A stretch of DNA of 64,000 nucleotides from Parabacteroides sp. Its GTDB lineage: Bacteria > Bacteroidota > Bacteroidia > Bacteroidales > Tannerellaceae. The notes beneath the pieces were generated by a model. The model was not told the origin of the DNA. It did not search any database and saw nothing but the letters and a program-made list of their open reading frames with translations. Both the position numbers and the translations under genes were made by a program. The DNA is taken from positions 186,001 through 250,000 of the forward strand of contig DXVO01000008.1 of assembly GCA_019417325.1 (NCBI GenBank), read 5' to 3'. This document shows, piece after piece, positions 1 to 9,241 of this stretch. Every line of letters begins with the position of its first letter. Position 1 is the first letter of the stretch.

Positions 1-870
1 TACCTTGCGGAAAGGATAGGTATATTTATTTGTATTGCCTAAAAGCCATCCCAAAATTTCGATTTTATCCCCTTTATGCGAACCGTCAGCTACTACAAAG
101 GAAGAATAAGCATCTCCATCTTTTTTTGTGTAGTTAGTCCCATTAACAGTAAGGCTGACTTTTGCCACTGCCCTTTCCACATTTATATAAGCCTTATTGG
201 ATGATGCGTACTCTTTGCTTCCCGGCGTAAATTTAGTCAGGGTAACCGCCTTACCGGATGTATTATCCCAAACCGGTTCAGAAAGCATCAAAAAACCATT
301 ATCCCCGGTCAGATCGTTAATAGATACCAATTGAATAGCGCCATTGATATTTTTAAACGTATTACCCACTCTCAGTAAGCCGGTCAATTCACTGCCAATA
401 GAGAGAAAGGGGCCCTTCAAATTCAGTATGGCAAGCACACGCGAAGAAGTTTTATCGATAGGTACTGCGTCTGTCGAAAAGCTCTGAGTCACCTCATCTG
501 TTGTAGCAGACGTGCCGGACGGCAAAGTGACATTTAATGCACCACCACCCGGAAGAACTTGCAGGGCGGGAAGCGTTGTAAGAAACTCGCTTAATACAAA
601 ATCATCCTCATTATCCTCCACCCCACCGGGTGCACGGAAGAAAAGAAGAGTCAAGTCTTTCACGGCATATTCTTTAGGGTCTCCATCTTCATGTCCGGGC
701 CCTGCATCAGCTCTCGTACTGCCCACTGTAGGAAGTTTGATTGTTACAGAAGTATAAGCATCTCTTTTAGAAACAGGTTGTTGCCCATGCTCCCCCTCTT
801 CATCACGGCTCGTACACCCCAATAATATCAAGGCCAACGGAAGAATCCCATAAAAACAATTCAGTTTCAT
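1..870 (-). CDS. Fimbrillin-like (FimA/Mfa1-type) lipoprotein, 3' part outside window
   Basis: The first 290 codons are visible and the gene runs off the left edge. The N-terminus has a signal peptide with a lipobox (LILLGC, Cys about residue 19), so it is probably exported and lipidated. After a Ser/Glu-rich linker comes a domain with the usual start of Bacteroidetes fimbrillins (a VKDLTLLFF strand near residue 70) and the typical NVERAVAKVSL stretch near residue 230. From family knowledge these are pilus subunits that are lipidated, cleaved and polymerised by strand exchange. The family call rests on this pattern alone; the C-terminal donor strand cannot be seen. A palindromic element lies about 154 bp upstream of the start. 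It could instead be a tip or anchor subunit. Confidence 0.6.
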   Translation of the reverse strand, partial: MKLNCFYGILPLALILLGCTSRDEEGEHGQQPVSKRDAYTSVTIKLPTVGSTRADAGPGHEDGDPKEYAVKDLTLLFFRAPGGVEDNEDDFVLSEFLTTLPALQVLPGGGALNVTLPSGTSATTDEVTQSFSTDAVPIDKTSSRVLAILNLKGPFLSIGSELTGLLRVGNTFKNINGAIQLVSINDLTGDNGFLMLSEPVWDNTSGKAVTLTKFTPGSKEYASSNKAYINVERAVAKVSLTVNGTNYTKKDGDAYSSFVVADGSHKGDKIEILGWLLGNTNKYTYPFRKV

Positions 871-1023
871 ATTCTATATCAGTTAAGTTAATATCCACCT
901 ATTCGTGCCTGACACTGCGACATCATCAACCTGCTATTTCCTCAATTTTTTATGTATATCTCTCATTATAGTAGATTTATGAATGGCTTATGTGTGTTAT
1001 TCAAACATTTTGTAACCCTCAAA

Positions 1024-1060
1024 AAATGACTAAAAAAACGGTCGTTTATTTTAGTCATTT
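1024..1060 (-). promoter_or_regulatory. Palindromic element upstream of fimbrillin gene
   Basis: Near-perfect inverted repeat with arms AAATGACTAAAAAAACG and CGTTTATTTTAGTCATTT around a 2-base centre. On the coding (minus) strand it is followed by GAGGGTTACAAAATG. The same arrangement lies upstream of the histidine kinase at 19971-20006. It is probably an operator; an RNA hairpin in a leader is the alternative. Confidence 0.55.
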
Positions 1061-1178
1061 TCTATTCGGACTGTTGTATCTTCACAACATTGTTTTTTCA
1101 CACAAGTATAAGAATATAAATATTTTACAATTTTCCGTTTGTTTATATGACTTTTAATTCATAGTTTTGTAACGACAA

Positions 1179-1200
1179 GAATAAACGACCGTTTTATTCG
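1179..1200. promoter_or_regulatory. Second palindrome with the same core
   Basis: GAATAAACG and CGTTTTATTC arms around a 2-base centre. Read on the minus strand, its core AAACGGTCGTTTATT is identical to that of the element at 1024-1060. It looks like a second binding site for the same factor, about 140 bp further upstream of the fimbrillin gene. Confidence 0.4.
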
Positions 1201-1570
1201 CCTTTTATAACTATAAAAACAGTTAATTTACAACCTATTACAAAAACCACTCCAAACAGCAACCAATAATAATAATTGACAATTTTCATTAATATAAACA
1301 TAAACCGGGGATATCTTTTCTATATTTACAACCTCATTCAAAGAAAAAAATACTTGAATATTCACACGAAATGCCACATATATATTATTTCAACAATTAT
1401 CAAAAGAAAAATACACATCTGTAAAAAGAACAAACCACATCTATCAAAATAAAAGAGAACAAACATCAAAAGAATATTTCTTCGGTTTGAATTTCACAAA
1501 AGAACACATCGATTTACTAAAAAGAAGGCGTTGATTTCCGGAAAAGAAGCGGTAAAAAAATAGGTATCCA

Positions 1571-1626
1571 AAAATAAAAATCCCCTGACGCCTTCTTGAA
1601 GTGTGAAGTGCATCAGGGGATTCTAC
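1571..1626 (-). terminator. metH operon terminator
   Basis: Minus-strand stem AATCCCCTGA / TCAGGGGATT followed by a run of T (TTTTTATTTTTGG), starting about 30 bp after the metH stop codon. Good intrinsic terminator geometry. Confidence 0.8.
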
Positions 1627-1654
1627 TTTTCCTTATATCCGTTCTAAAACGCTA

Positions 1655-4600
1655 TCAGGAGATATTTTTATTCAATAACTTCTTAGCTTCCGCTTCCGAC
1701 AAATTTCTACGGGTAGCATACTCTTTCATCTGTTCCTCATCAATCGAACCGACCATAAAATACTGTGAATCAGGATGAGCTATATAGATTCCACTGACTG
1801 TTGCTGTCGGGTACATAGCTCCGTTTTCTGTCAGCTTCACCCCTATTTGCGACATATCCAGCAGATTGTCCAAGGTATAGTTCAATAACTGGTCGGGCAG
1901 CGACGGATAACCGATAGCCGGACGAATCCCCTGGTATTTCACTTTATATAAGTCTGGAATCGATAAAGACTCATCGGGTGCATACCCCCAATATTCCTTA
2001 CGAACTTTTTCATGCAAATATTCGGCAACTGCCTCAGCCAAACGGTCTGTTAATGTTTGAAGCAACATTGAATTGTAGGTATCCCCTTCCGCTTCAAACT
2101 TATCTTTCAGATATTCCGCACCGGCACCAGCCGTAACGACAAAAGCACCGACATAATCGGTACGCCCCTCCGAGACCGGAATCACATAATCGGCAAGCGA
2201 TTTATAAACCTCTTCACCTTTCTTTGCCTGCTGGCGCAATACCGGGATTGTTATATTTCCCATACGGATCGTATCGTCCTCGCTGTTTGCCGGGAAAAAG
2301 CCATAAACAGCTTTACAATATTCAGCTTTCATCTCGACTAAACGATCCAGCAATTTAACAGCATCCTTATATAACTGCATTGCTTCGGCTGCCTTGGCCC
2401 GGTCTTCTTCCGGAAAATCAGCCAACCAAGATGCACGGCAGGCATCACAGCCATGTATTTTCGTTATTTCAGAGAATTTTCCCGACAGTTTCCATGCACT
2501 GAAAAAGAAAGTCCAATGTATATAAGGAATTATTTCTTCCAGAGGAATATACGGTATAACCTGTACTCCTGTCTGAGCCGGAACTACCGGAGTATATGCC
2601 GCCCAATCAATCACCTGATGTTTGGAACGGGCTTCAGCCAAAGGAACCAATACTTCTTTTTTCTTATTCATGGAAGCACGTAAGGCTTCATATTCCTTAT
2701 TCAGCTCCTCCACATAGGAATCGTGAGTTTCCGGATTCAATAATTTAGCAGCAATCAACGGATTCTGTGAAGCATCCAGTACATGAATAACCGGATAATC
2801 ATAATAAGGAGCTATTTTCAATGCCGTATGCAGCTTGGACGTTGTAGCTCCCCCCACCATAATAGGAATGGATAGTCCTGCCTTCTGCATTTCTTCCGTT
2901 ACATGTACCATTTCATCCAGAGAAGGCGTTATCAGCCCGGAGAGACAAACCAAATCGGGCTTTTCTTCAATAGCTGTCTTTACAATCACATCGGCCGGCA
3001 CCATCACACCTAAATCGATTACCTCATAGTTATTGCAGGCTAGTACGATGGATACGATATTTTTACCTATATCATGCACATCCCCTTTCACTGTGGCAAA
3101 GACCACTTTTCCTGCCTTCACCGAATCGGAAGCAGTTTTCTCGGCTTCAATAGCAGGCTGAAGAATAGCCACGGCTTTCTTCATCGTACGCGCCGTCTTC
3201 ACAACCTGAGGCAGGAACATTTTACCAGCGCCAAACAATTCGCCTACCTTGTTCATTCCTCCCATCAAAGGACCGTCTATGATATGAACGGCACGGGGAT
3301 ACTCTTTCAGGGCCTCCTGCAAATCTTCTTCCAGATAGTCACCAATTCCTTTCACCAGCGCATATTCCAGACGCTCTTTCAAAGAGTAGCTACGCCATTC
3401 TTCCTGCTTGGCATTTCCTTCATCCTGCTTATCAATATGCAGGTTCTGGGCATACGTTATCAGTTCTTCGGCAGCTTCCGGACGGCGTGCCAGGATAACA
3501 TCTTCCAACAAGGTGCGGAAACCGGGTTCTATATCTTCATACAATACGGCGGAAGACGGGTTGACAATGCCCATGTCCAGCCCTTTTCCTATGGCATGGT
3601 ACAGGAATACCGAGTGCATCGCTTCACGCACATAATTATTTCCGCGGAAGGAGAAAGACAGGTTACTGATTCCCCCGCTCACCTTGGCTCCCGGGAGATT
3701 TTTCTTAATCCATTCAACGGCATGGATAAAATCGAGTCCATACCCGTTGTGTTCTTCCATGCCTGTAGCAATGGCAAGTACATTCGGGTCAAAAATTATA
3801 TCGTTCGGATTAAAATGTATCTTTTCAGTCAATAAGCGGTAAGCCCGTTCGCAAACTTCTCTTTTCCGTTCAAACGTATCCGCCTGTCCCTTCTCATCAA
3901 AAGCCATCACGACCGTGGCGGCACCCAACTGACGAACACGGGCGGCATGTTGCAGGAATGCCTCTTCCCCTTCTTTAAGAGAAATGGAGTTTACGATACT
4001 TTTGCCCTGTATGCACATCAAGCCTTGTTCTATCACCTCCCATTTGGAAGAGTCGATCATAACAGGCACACGGGATATATCCGGTTCGGAGGCAACCAGA
4101 TTCAGAAAGGTGGTCATTTCCTTTACGGCATCCAGCAAACCGTCGTCCATATTAATATCGATTACCTGCGCTCCGTCTTCCACCTGTTTGCGGGCGATTG
4201 TCAGGGCTTCCTCATAATTGCCCTCCTTTATCAGACGGAGGAATTTACGCGAGCCTGCCACATTACAACGTTCCCCGATATTGACAAAGTTGTTTTCGGG
4301 CTTCACTTCCAGCAATTCCAGCCCGGACAGCCATAAGCAATCCGGCTTTGCCACCGGAATATGTGGCTTTGCCCCTTTTACCAATTCAGGATATTTGGCG
4401 ATATGGGCGGGGGTCGTACCGCAACATCCTCCCAATATATTCACCAACCCTTCTTCTATAAAGGGTTTGACATGCCCTGCCATCATTTCCGGCGTTTCAT
4501 CGTAAGCACCCAGGCTGTTGGGCAAGCCGGCATTCGGATAAGCACTGATAAAATAGGGTGCATGTGCCGCCAGTTCCGCCAGATAAGGTTTCATATCGGC

Positions 4601-5347
4601 GGCACCGAACGAACAGTTCAATCCGATACTGACAATCGAAGTATGTTGTACAGAAGCCAGGAATGCAAGCAATGTCTGTCCGGACAATGTTCTTCCACCC
4701 TGTGCGGAAAGGGTCAGCGACAACATAACAGGCAAGTCCTTTCCCTTTTCCTTCAATACGGTGTCGGCAGCTTCAAGCCCCGCTTTCACATTCAGGGTAT
4801 CGAAAGTCGTTTCAAAAAGGATTATATCTACCCCCCCGTCCACCAAGGCTTCCACCTGTTCTTTATAGGAGCGGTAAATGTCCATGTAGGTAACGGCACG
4901 ATAAGCCGGGTCGCTTACATCCGGGCTCATAGATGCAGTCTTATTGGTCGGACCGATTGAACCGGCCACCAATGCTATCCGCTCAGGATGTTCGGCCATA
5001 AAGGTATCTGCCACCTCACGCCCCAGACGACCGGCTGCAAGGTTCATATCCCGTACATACCCCTGCATACCGTAGTCTTCCATTGAAATGGCATTGGCAT
5101 TAAACGTATTCGTCGCAAAAATATCGGCCCCTGCATCCAGATACTGGCGATGAATCGACTTAATTACATCCGGGCGGGTCATACAAAGCAAGTCATTGCA
5201 TCCTTTCAACTCGCCGGGAAAATCGGCAAACTGCTCACCCCGGTAGTCTTTTTCCGTCAACTTAAATCCCTGGACCATGGTACCCATACCACCATCCAGT
5301 ATTAATATTCTCTCTTTCAAGAGACTGATAAACTTTTCCCTATTCAT
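1655..5347 (-). CDS. metH: Cobalamin-dependent methionine synthase
   Basis: Full-length 1230-residue MetH, which makes methionine from homocysteine and 5-methyltetrahydrofolate with cobalamin as methyl carrier. Domains in order: homocysteine-binding barrel with the zinc ligands Cys245 and Cys308/Cys309 (GGCCGTTP), pterin-binding barrel (about 350-640, NIGERCNVAGS), B12 cap and Rossmann domains with the cobalt-ligand His758 in DVHDIGKN, and the C-terminal AdoMet reactivation domain. The start overlaps the preceding membrane-protein gene by 8 bp, so it is translated from the same message. No cobalamin riboswitch is visible directly upstream; control must act at the head of the operon or from an internal promoter. 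Several long antisense frames across it are shadows. Confidence 0.98.
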   Translation of the reverse strand: MNREKFISLLKERILILDGGMGTMVQGFKLTEKDYRGEQFADFPGELKGCNDLLCMTRPDVIKSIHRQYLDAGADIFATNTFNANAISMEDYGMQGYVRDMNLAAGRLGREVADTFMAEHPERIALVAGSIGPTNKTASMSPDVSDPAYRAVTYMDIYRSYKEQVEALVDGGVDIILFETTFDTLNVKAGLEAADTVLKEKGKDLPVMLSLTLSAQGGRTLSGQTLLAFLASVQHTSIVSIGLNCSFGAADMKPYLAELAAHAPYFISAYPNAGLPNSLGAYDETPEMMAGHVKPFIEEGLVNILGGCCGTTPAHIAKYPELVKGAKPHIPVAKPDCLWLSGLELLEVKPENNFVNIGERCNVAGSRKFLRLIKEGNYEEALTIARKQVEDGAQVIDINMDDGLLDAVKEMTTFLNLVASEPDISRVPVMIDSSKWEVIEQGLMCIQGKSIVNSISLKEGEEAFLQHAARVRQLGAATVVMAFDEKGQADTFERKREVCERAYRLLTEKIHFNPNDIIFDPNVLAIATGMEEHNGYGLDFIHAVEWIKKNLPGAKVSGGISNLSFSFRGNNYVREAMHSVFLYHAIGKGLDMGIVNPSSAVLYEDIEPGFRTLLEDVILARRPEAAEELITYAQNLHIDKQDEGNAKQEEWRSYSLKERLEYALVKGIGDYLEEDLQEALKEYPRAVHIIDGPLMGGMNKVGELFGAGKMFLPQVVKTARTMKKAVAILQPAIEAEKTASDSVKAGKVVFATVKGDVHDIGKNIVSIVLACNNYEVIDLGVMVPADVIVKTAIEEKPDLVCLSGLITPSLDEMVHVTEEMQKAGLSIPIMVGGATTSKLHTALKIAPYYDYPVIHVLDASQNPLIAAKLLNPETHDSYVEELNKEYEALRASMNKKKEVLVPLAEARSKHQVIDWAAYTPVVPAQTGVQVIPYIPLEEIIPYIHWTFFFSAWKLSGKFSEITKIHGCDACRASWLADFPEEDRAKAAEAMQLYKDAVKLLDRLVEMKAEYCKAVYGFFPANSEDDTIRMGNITIPVLRQQAKKGEEVYKSLADYVIPVSEGRTDYVGAFVVTAGAGAEYLKDKFEAEGDTYNSMLLQTLTDRLAEAVAEYLHEKVRKEYWGYAPDESLSIPDLYKVKYQGIRPAIGYPSLPDQLLNYTLDNLLDMSQIGVKLTENGAMYPTATVSGIYIAHPDSQYFMVGSIDEEQMKEYATRRNLSEAEAKKLLNKNIS

Positions 5348-6299
5348 AAAGACGTCTTAATTTTCGTGTATATATATAACCCAATCCCCGCCTGAGCCAG
5401 ACAATTAAAATGGCAAAAAACAGCCGGGGAACCACAATCCACAGCAGAGGGACTCCGATTGTCACAAAAATAATCGAGTCCTCCAGTAACGAGTGGCACA
5501 TGGCAAGGTGAAAATTCAATAAATTGCCTCCATCCCGGGAGAGTTTTTTCCGGTTCATCTCCTCCACCATGATAGCACTTCCGTACGCCAACCCCACTAC
5601 ATTACCGACCAACCAGAGGAATGCGGATTCACGGGGCAGTCCGAATACTTTCATCAACGGTGAAAAGACAGAGGATAAACCTTTCATCAACTTAAACTCA
5701 TCCAGAATATAATGGAGCACCATCAAAAATGTTACAATTACCAGAATTGTAATAATGACCTTCGTCGAAGTGGTCAGCCAAAGGACAAATACTTCCAGCA
5801 GATTCTCGCAAACGGCAGCACTTTGAGTAATTTCAATCGTCCCCCAACCGGTATGGGGCATCACTTTATTGAGGGTAAAAGCGATTACAAAACTCATTGT
5901 CAACCGTAAAAAGCTCATTACCCAGAAAGACGAACCGGTTTTAGCTTGTACGGACGACTCTACCGGCAGATTATGAGAAGTAAGGCACATCAAGGCAAGG
6001 ATTGTAACCTCACGGATGCCGAGCGACATGGAAGTTATCAGAGCTATCGGAGCATAAAGGGGACTGAAAATACTTGTCAGAAACACAATGGATGTTTCAC
6101 CCGGCAAACCCAGTAAAGAGAATACGGGTTCGAGATAGCCGGAAAGTATATCCAACAGACCGGAGTATTGCAGAATCCTGACCAGCAAAGATATCGGAAG
6201 GATAATCTTCAAAAGCCAGACACAAGTTTTTCCGGCCTTGGGTAAAGCCATTTTTATACATTTCCAGATCCGGGAAATTATGTGCTGACCTGTCCCCAT
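5340..6299 (-). CDS. Nucleoside recognition (Gate) domain membrane protein
   Basis: 319-residue polytopic inner-membrane protein with about 8 hydrophobic segments. It has two similar halves, each with the Gate-type pattern (SLLGLPGETSIVFLTSIFSP in the first half, FGLPRESAFLWLVGNVVGLAYG in the second). The Pfam name nucleoside recognition reflects distant similarity to nucleoside transporters; the substrate is unknown. It lies between smpB and metH, 38 bp after smpB and overlapping metH by 8 bp, so it is probably co-transcribed with both. Co-location with a B12 enzyme could hint at a cofactor-related solute, but nothing in the sequence proves this. Confidence 0.8.
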   Translation of the reverse strand: MGTGQHIISRIWKCIKMALPKAGKTCVWLLKIILPISLLVRILQYSGLLDILSGYLEPVFSLLGLPGETSIVFLTSIFSPLYAPIALITSMSLGIREVTILALMCLTSHNLPVESSVQAKTGSSFWVMSFLRLTMSFVIAFTLNKVMPHTGWGTIEITQSAAVCENLLEVFVLWLTTSTKVIITILVIVTFLMVLHYILDEFKLMKGLSSVFSPLMKVFGLPRESAFLWLVGNVVGLAYGSAIMVEEMNRKKLSRDGGNLLNFHLAMCHSLLEDSIIFVTIGVPLLWIVVPRLFFAILIVWLRRGLGYIYTRKLRRLYE

Positions 6300-6337
6300 T
6301 TGCAGACGATGTAAAAATAAATGGATATATCTGGTAA

Positions 6338-6814
6338 TTACCGCTTGAAAGCTCTGTCCATCTCACGGCGGTCGTCGCGCTCTTTGATGGAATCGCGTTT
6401 ATCATATTCCTTTTTACCCTTGGCTATGGCTACGACAATCTTTGCCAATCCCTTGTCGTTAATAAAAAGGCGGGTAGGCACTATTGTAAAGCCGCTGTTG
6501 CGGGCGGCACTTTCAATCTTCTTCAGTTCTTTTTTGGTGAGCAGGAGTTTACGGTCCCTGCGCGCCACATGATTATTGTATGTACCATAAAAGTATTCAG
6601 CCACATACATATTCTTTACCCACAACTCACCTTTCTCCACAATACAGAATGTATCTACCAGGCTGGCTTTTCCCAACCGGATGGACTTGATTTCCGTACC
6701 GGTCAGCACGATTCCTGCGGTAAATGTATCGAGCAACTCGTAGTCGAACGTCGCCCGCTTATTCTTAATTTGTATGTTATTGCTAATCTTTTCTTTCATT
6801 TCATTTAAAGACAA
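6338..6814 (-). CDS. smpB: SsrA-binding protein SmpB
   Basis: 158 residues, the normal SmpB length. It binds tmRNA and delivers it to stalled ribosomes for trans-translation. Family marks are the beta-barrel segment around TGTEIKSIRLGKASLVD, the NHVARRDRKLLL stretch, and a basic C-terminal tail (KRDSIKERDDRREMDRAFKR) that occupies the mRNA channel. A downstream Met (MKEKISNN, residue 6) is an equally possible start. The gene follows the Yip1-like gene after 4 bp. Confidence 0.97.
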   Translation of the reverse strand: MSLNEMKEKISNNIQIKNKRATFDYELLDTFTAGIVLTGTEIKSIRLGKASLVDTFCIVEKGELWVKNMYVAEYFYGTYNNHVARRDRKLLLTKKELKKIESAARNSGFTIVPTRLFINDKGLAKIVVAIAKGKKEYDKRDSIKERDDRREMDRAFKR

Positions 6815-6818
6815 ACTG

Positions 6819-7385
6819 TCAGATATTTAGTCCGGGCATCAATAATGCAAGCAGGATGCCTATCACCGAAGGGGTCAACAGGATGATAACAGTTGCCACA
6901 CCTGTAAACTTCAAACGGGTATTTTCTTCTATCTGCATATAAGGTCCGGCACCTTCCCAAACAATATAGAACGTATATAGAACAAATATACGGAGGAAAA
7001 AGAACTCGGGAAGCAACATTAATACGACACTCAGGGCAAACATCAGGGAAGAGGAATACCCCACAAAGCGTTGCATTAATTTCATATCTTTTTCCCGCTT
7101 AAAAAAGCTCTGCCAGACTTCATTCAGGAAATAGGCACCTAAATAGAAACCTCCAAACGAAGACACCAAAGTTTTAATAGACGATTTCAATGCCAGTTCC
7201 ACATCAAATTCTTTCCTTGTGAACAATACGCCAAGGAAAGCAGCTACAGTAACCAGTCCAATCAGCGGATACACAAACCGGGACAAAAACTCATCGTCGT
7301 TTTCCTCCTTCTTTGTAAGCATCACCCACGCCTTACCCGGCTGGGAAATGATTGCGATTACCCACTTAAATATCTCTTTATACAT
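6819..7385 (-). CDS. Yip1-family integral membrane protein
   Basis: 188 residues with about five membrane segments (near residues 40-58, 72-92, 106-124, 128-145 and 160-182) and an N-terminal amphipathic stretch. The size and hydrophobic pattern match the Yip1/YIPF-type domain proteins common in Bacteroidetes, whose function in bacteria is unknown. The gap to smpB is 4 bp, so it is co-transcribed. The family call is moderate; the membrane topology is clear. Confidence 0.65.
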   Translation of the reverse strand: MYKEIFKWVIAIISQPGKAWVMLTKKEENDDEFLSRFVYPLIGLVTVAAFLGVLFTRKEFDVELALKSSIKTLVSSFGGFYLGAYFLNEVWQSFFKREKDMKLMQRFVGYSSSLMFALSVVLMLLPEFFFLRIFVLYTFYIVWEGAGPYMQIEENTRLKFTGVATVIILLTPSVIGILLALLMPGLNI

Positions 7386-7415
7386 CTTTGTAGTTCGTTT
7401 TTGTCAACTAAGCGA

Positions 7416-8153
7416 TTAATTATGTGTTACGGTTAATACATCTGTCGATTTCCAGACGCATTTCGTCGTATCCGCATTAAAGCCGGATACATATCTGATT
7501 CTGAAATTTACGACCTTCTGTTCGTCCGCTTCTACCGTATTGGCTCCGTTAATAAAACTCTGGATATCGATAGCACACGGTATAATCATTGAACGAAGGG
7601 TTGTCGTATCCGTTGTCAGACGGATTGTACGCAAATATAAATCATACACATTGCTCCCGTCCAATTGCTGCTGCGGATTGTATGATAATGCAAAACTATC
7701 CTTCTGGGTGGTCCGGTGGTTCATTTCTGCGAACAGAAACAATTTTCCACGAATATAAGCATACCGGTTCTGAAGAAGCGTAAGCGTAAGTTCGTCTTTT
7801 ACAGGCTTTACCGTATCCTGCAAGGTATCGAACATGTTCCACTTGCCTACGCGGGTAACTGTATTTGCATAGATATTTGCCGTCTTATAGGTCAGCGAAC
7901 CTTCCGTATTCAATGGCAGGCTGGGGTCGAATGAATAATCAAATAATATACATTCGTCCTGGTCCACCGCCGCACTCTGGAATTCCGTAGAAGAAAGGAC
8001 ATCTCCGCCTTTCACATAAATAGCTTTTAAGGGGGTCAAAGTAACCACCCCGGCTTGGTTTGCAAGTGTCAAATTGCTTGCAGGGTCTCCCAGGCAAGAC
8101 GACAGCATGAATAAACAAACAGCAAGTACTCCGTATAACGATTTCTTTTTCAT
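7416..8153 (-). CDS. Putative NigD-like lipoprotein of unknown function
   Basis: 245-residue exported protein. I start it at the Met of MKKKSLYG rather than 18 codons upstream, because the longer form would begin inside the likely -7 box at 8207-8214. The signal peptide ends in a lipobox (LFMLSSC). The remainder is beta-rich with an N-terminal ANQAGVVTLTPLKAIYV strand pair, reminiscent of NigD-like Bacteroidetes lipoproteins, but I cannot name the family firmly. It heads the minus-strand unit Yip1-smpB-nucleoside gate-metH. Confidence 0.65.
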   Translation of the reverse strand: MKKKSLYGVLAVCLFMLSSCLGDPASNLTLANQAGVVTLTPLKAIYVKGGDVLSSTEFQSAAVDQDECILFDYSFDPSLPLNTEGSLTYKTANIYANTVTRVGKWNMFDTLQDTVKPVKDELTLTLLQNRYAYIRGKLFLFAEMNHRTTQKDSFALSYNPQQQLDGSNVYDLYLRTIRLTTDTTTLRSMIIPCAIDIQSFINGANTVEADEQKVVNFRIRYVSGFNADTTKCVWKSTDVLTVTHN

Positions 8154-8206
8154 CTCGATTACATTTTGATAGCCATAGATTTCCTTCCACAAAACAGGAA
8201 AACGCA

Positions 8207-8236
8207 CAAAGGTAGTAAAAAAAAGATATACCTTTG
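8207..8236. promoter_or_regulatory. Divergent -7 boxes for 8153 (-) and 8267 (+) genes
   Basis: TACCTTTG at 8229-8236 on the plus strand and CAAAGGTA at 8207-8214 (TACCTTTG on the minus strand) both match the Bacteroidetes -7 consensus TAnnTTTG and form an inverted repeat. No clear TTTG -33 box is seen for either. The boxes fix the lipoprotein start at 8153 and give the esterase gene a leader of about 25 nt. Confidence 0.55.
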
Positions 8237-8266
8237 CGAAGGTTCCATTATTAAAAGATATATTCT

Positions 8267-9241
8267 ATGAATAAGCATTTGTTTTATACCGTTTTAGCAA
8301 TTGTCATCCTGGGTTTTACCGGATGTTCGTGCCCGGTCCGTCAGAAGAATAATCCGGTTGTCGGCAAGCAGACCTATCCGTTTGCCGTCAAGGGTACCGA
8401 TACACTGAAACTCGATAAATATGAAGTAATAAATACGACAATGGATACGCTGCCCAAACCTGTACTTCTTTTTGCTTTCGGTGGAGGCTTCAAAGGCGGG
8501 GAACGGGATGAAGCTTATTATATCCCTTATTTCCATTTCCTTGCGGAAAACGGTTATGTGGTGGTTTCCACCGACTACCGCACCGAACTAAAACATGCAG
8601 ACCCGTCTAAAATGGCAGACCCGATAAGTTTTGCCACTACATTGCAACAGGCAATAGGTGCTGCGGTAGAAGACTTCTACGGCGCGACCCGCTACGTGGT
8701 TGAAAATGGTGATAACTGGAAAATCGACCCCGAACAGATTATTGCCTGCGGTTCAAGTGCCGGGGCTATCACCGTCCTGCAAGCCGAGTATGAAATCTGC
8801 AATCAAAGCGAACTGACACAGTTACTACCGGAAGGTTTCAATTATGCAGGCGTAATCTCATTTGCCGGAGCCGTATGCAGTATGGGTGCTCCCCAATGGA
8901 AAAATCCCCCCTGCCCCATTATGCTTTTCCATGGAAATGCAGACCGGACCGTTCCGTTCGAAAAAGCGGTATTAAATGATATGGGACTCTGGGGTTCCAA
9001 TTTTATTGCCGGACAGCTAAAAGGGAAGCAATCCCCTTACTATTTCTATCTTGCAGAAGATGCCGGACACGAAATGGCAAATATTCCTATGGAAAACAAC
9101 CGTTACGACATCCTCGGCTTCCTGAACCGTTTCGTATTGAACCATCAAAAGTTATTTATCAATACGACAGAGACGGTTCCCGGCAAACCGTCCGCACCCA
9201 AAGACTTTACTTTGCAAGATTATATACGGAATAATATGTAA
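8267..9241 (+). CDS. Secreted alpha/beta-hydrolase (carboxylesterase-like) lipoprotein
   Basis: 324 residues: a signal peptide with lipobox (LGFTGCSC), then an alpha/beta-hydrolase fold. The oxyanion-hole motif FGGGFKGG lies near residue 70. The nucleophile elbow is GSSAG (about 160-164), and the acidic and His members of the triad are probable in HGNADRTVP and DAGHE. Esterases of this kind deacylate sugars or small esters; the substrate is unknown. The last 99 bp, including the stop codon, recur at 11989-12087 with about six mismatches. The 3' end seen here may therefore be a replacement brought in with the downstream cassette. Confidence 0.85.
   Translation: MNKHLFYTVLAIVILGFTGCSCPVRQKNNPVVGKQTYPFAVKGTDTLKLDKYEVINTTMDTLPKPVLLFAFGGGFKGGERDEAYYIPYFHFLAENGYVVVSTDYRTELKHADPSKMADPISFATTLQQAIGAAVEDFYGATRYVVENGDNWKIDPEQIIACGSSAGAITVLQAEYEICNQSELTQLLPEGFNYAGVISFAGAVCSMGAPQWKNPPCPIMLFHGNADRTVPFEKAVLNDMGLWGSNFIAGQLKGKQSPYYFYLAEDAGHEMANIPMENNRYDILGFLNRFVLNHQKLFINTTETVPGKPSAPKDFTLQDYIRNNM
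9143..9241 (+). repeat. Left copy of 99-bp direct repeat (esterase 3' end)
   Basis: Encodes the esterase C-terminus from about His-Gln-Lys-Leu to the stop codon. It matches 11989-12087 at 93 of 99 positions by eye, and the first 24 bases are identical. Similarity stops at both ends. The two copies bracket the abiE-like/PP2C cassette. Confidence 0.85.

Larger units (their letters stand above)
871..1570. other. AT-rich intergenic region with palindromes
   Basis: About 700 bp with no credible gene between the fimbrillin start and the metH terminator. It is very AT-rich. Two palindromic elements sharing the core AAACGGTCGTTTATT lie at 1024-1060 and about 1179-1200. Nothing else is recognisable in the right half. 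Confidence 0.6.

Noticed and set aside
1024..1060. Invertible (phase-variable) promoter ends
   Set aside because: The palindrome is a single compact inverted repeat, not two separated inverted repeats flanking a promoter, and no invertase gene is seen. Distinct copies at 19971 and 20120 could in theory recombine, but there is no evidence for it.
3074..3835. Open frame of 253 codons on the plus strand inside metH
   Set aside because: It is antisense to a complete and well-conserved enzyme, has no ribosome site or plausible protein features, and its composition is that of a reverse-strand shadow.
4361..4960. Further plus-strand open frame inside metH (199 codons)
   Set aside because: Same reasons: shadow of codon bias on the coding strand, with no domain or signal.
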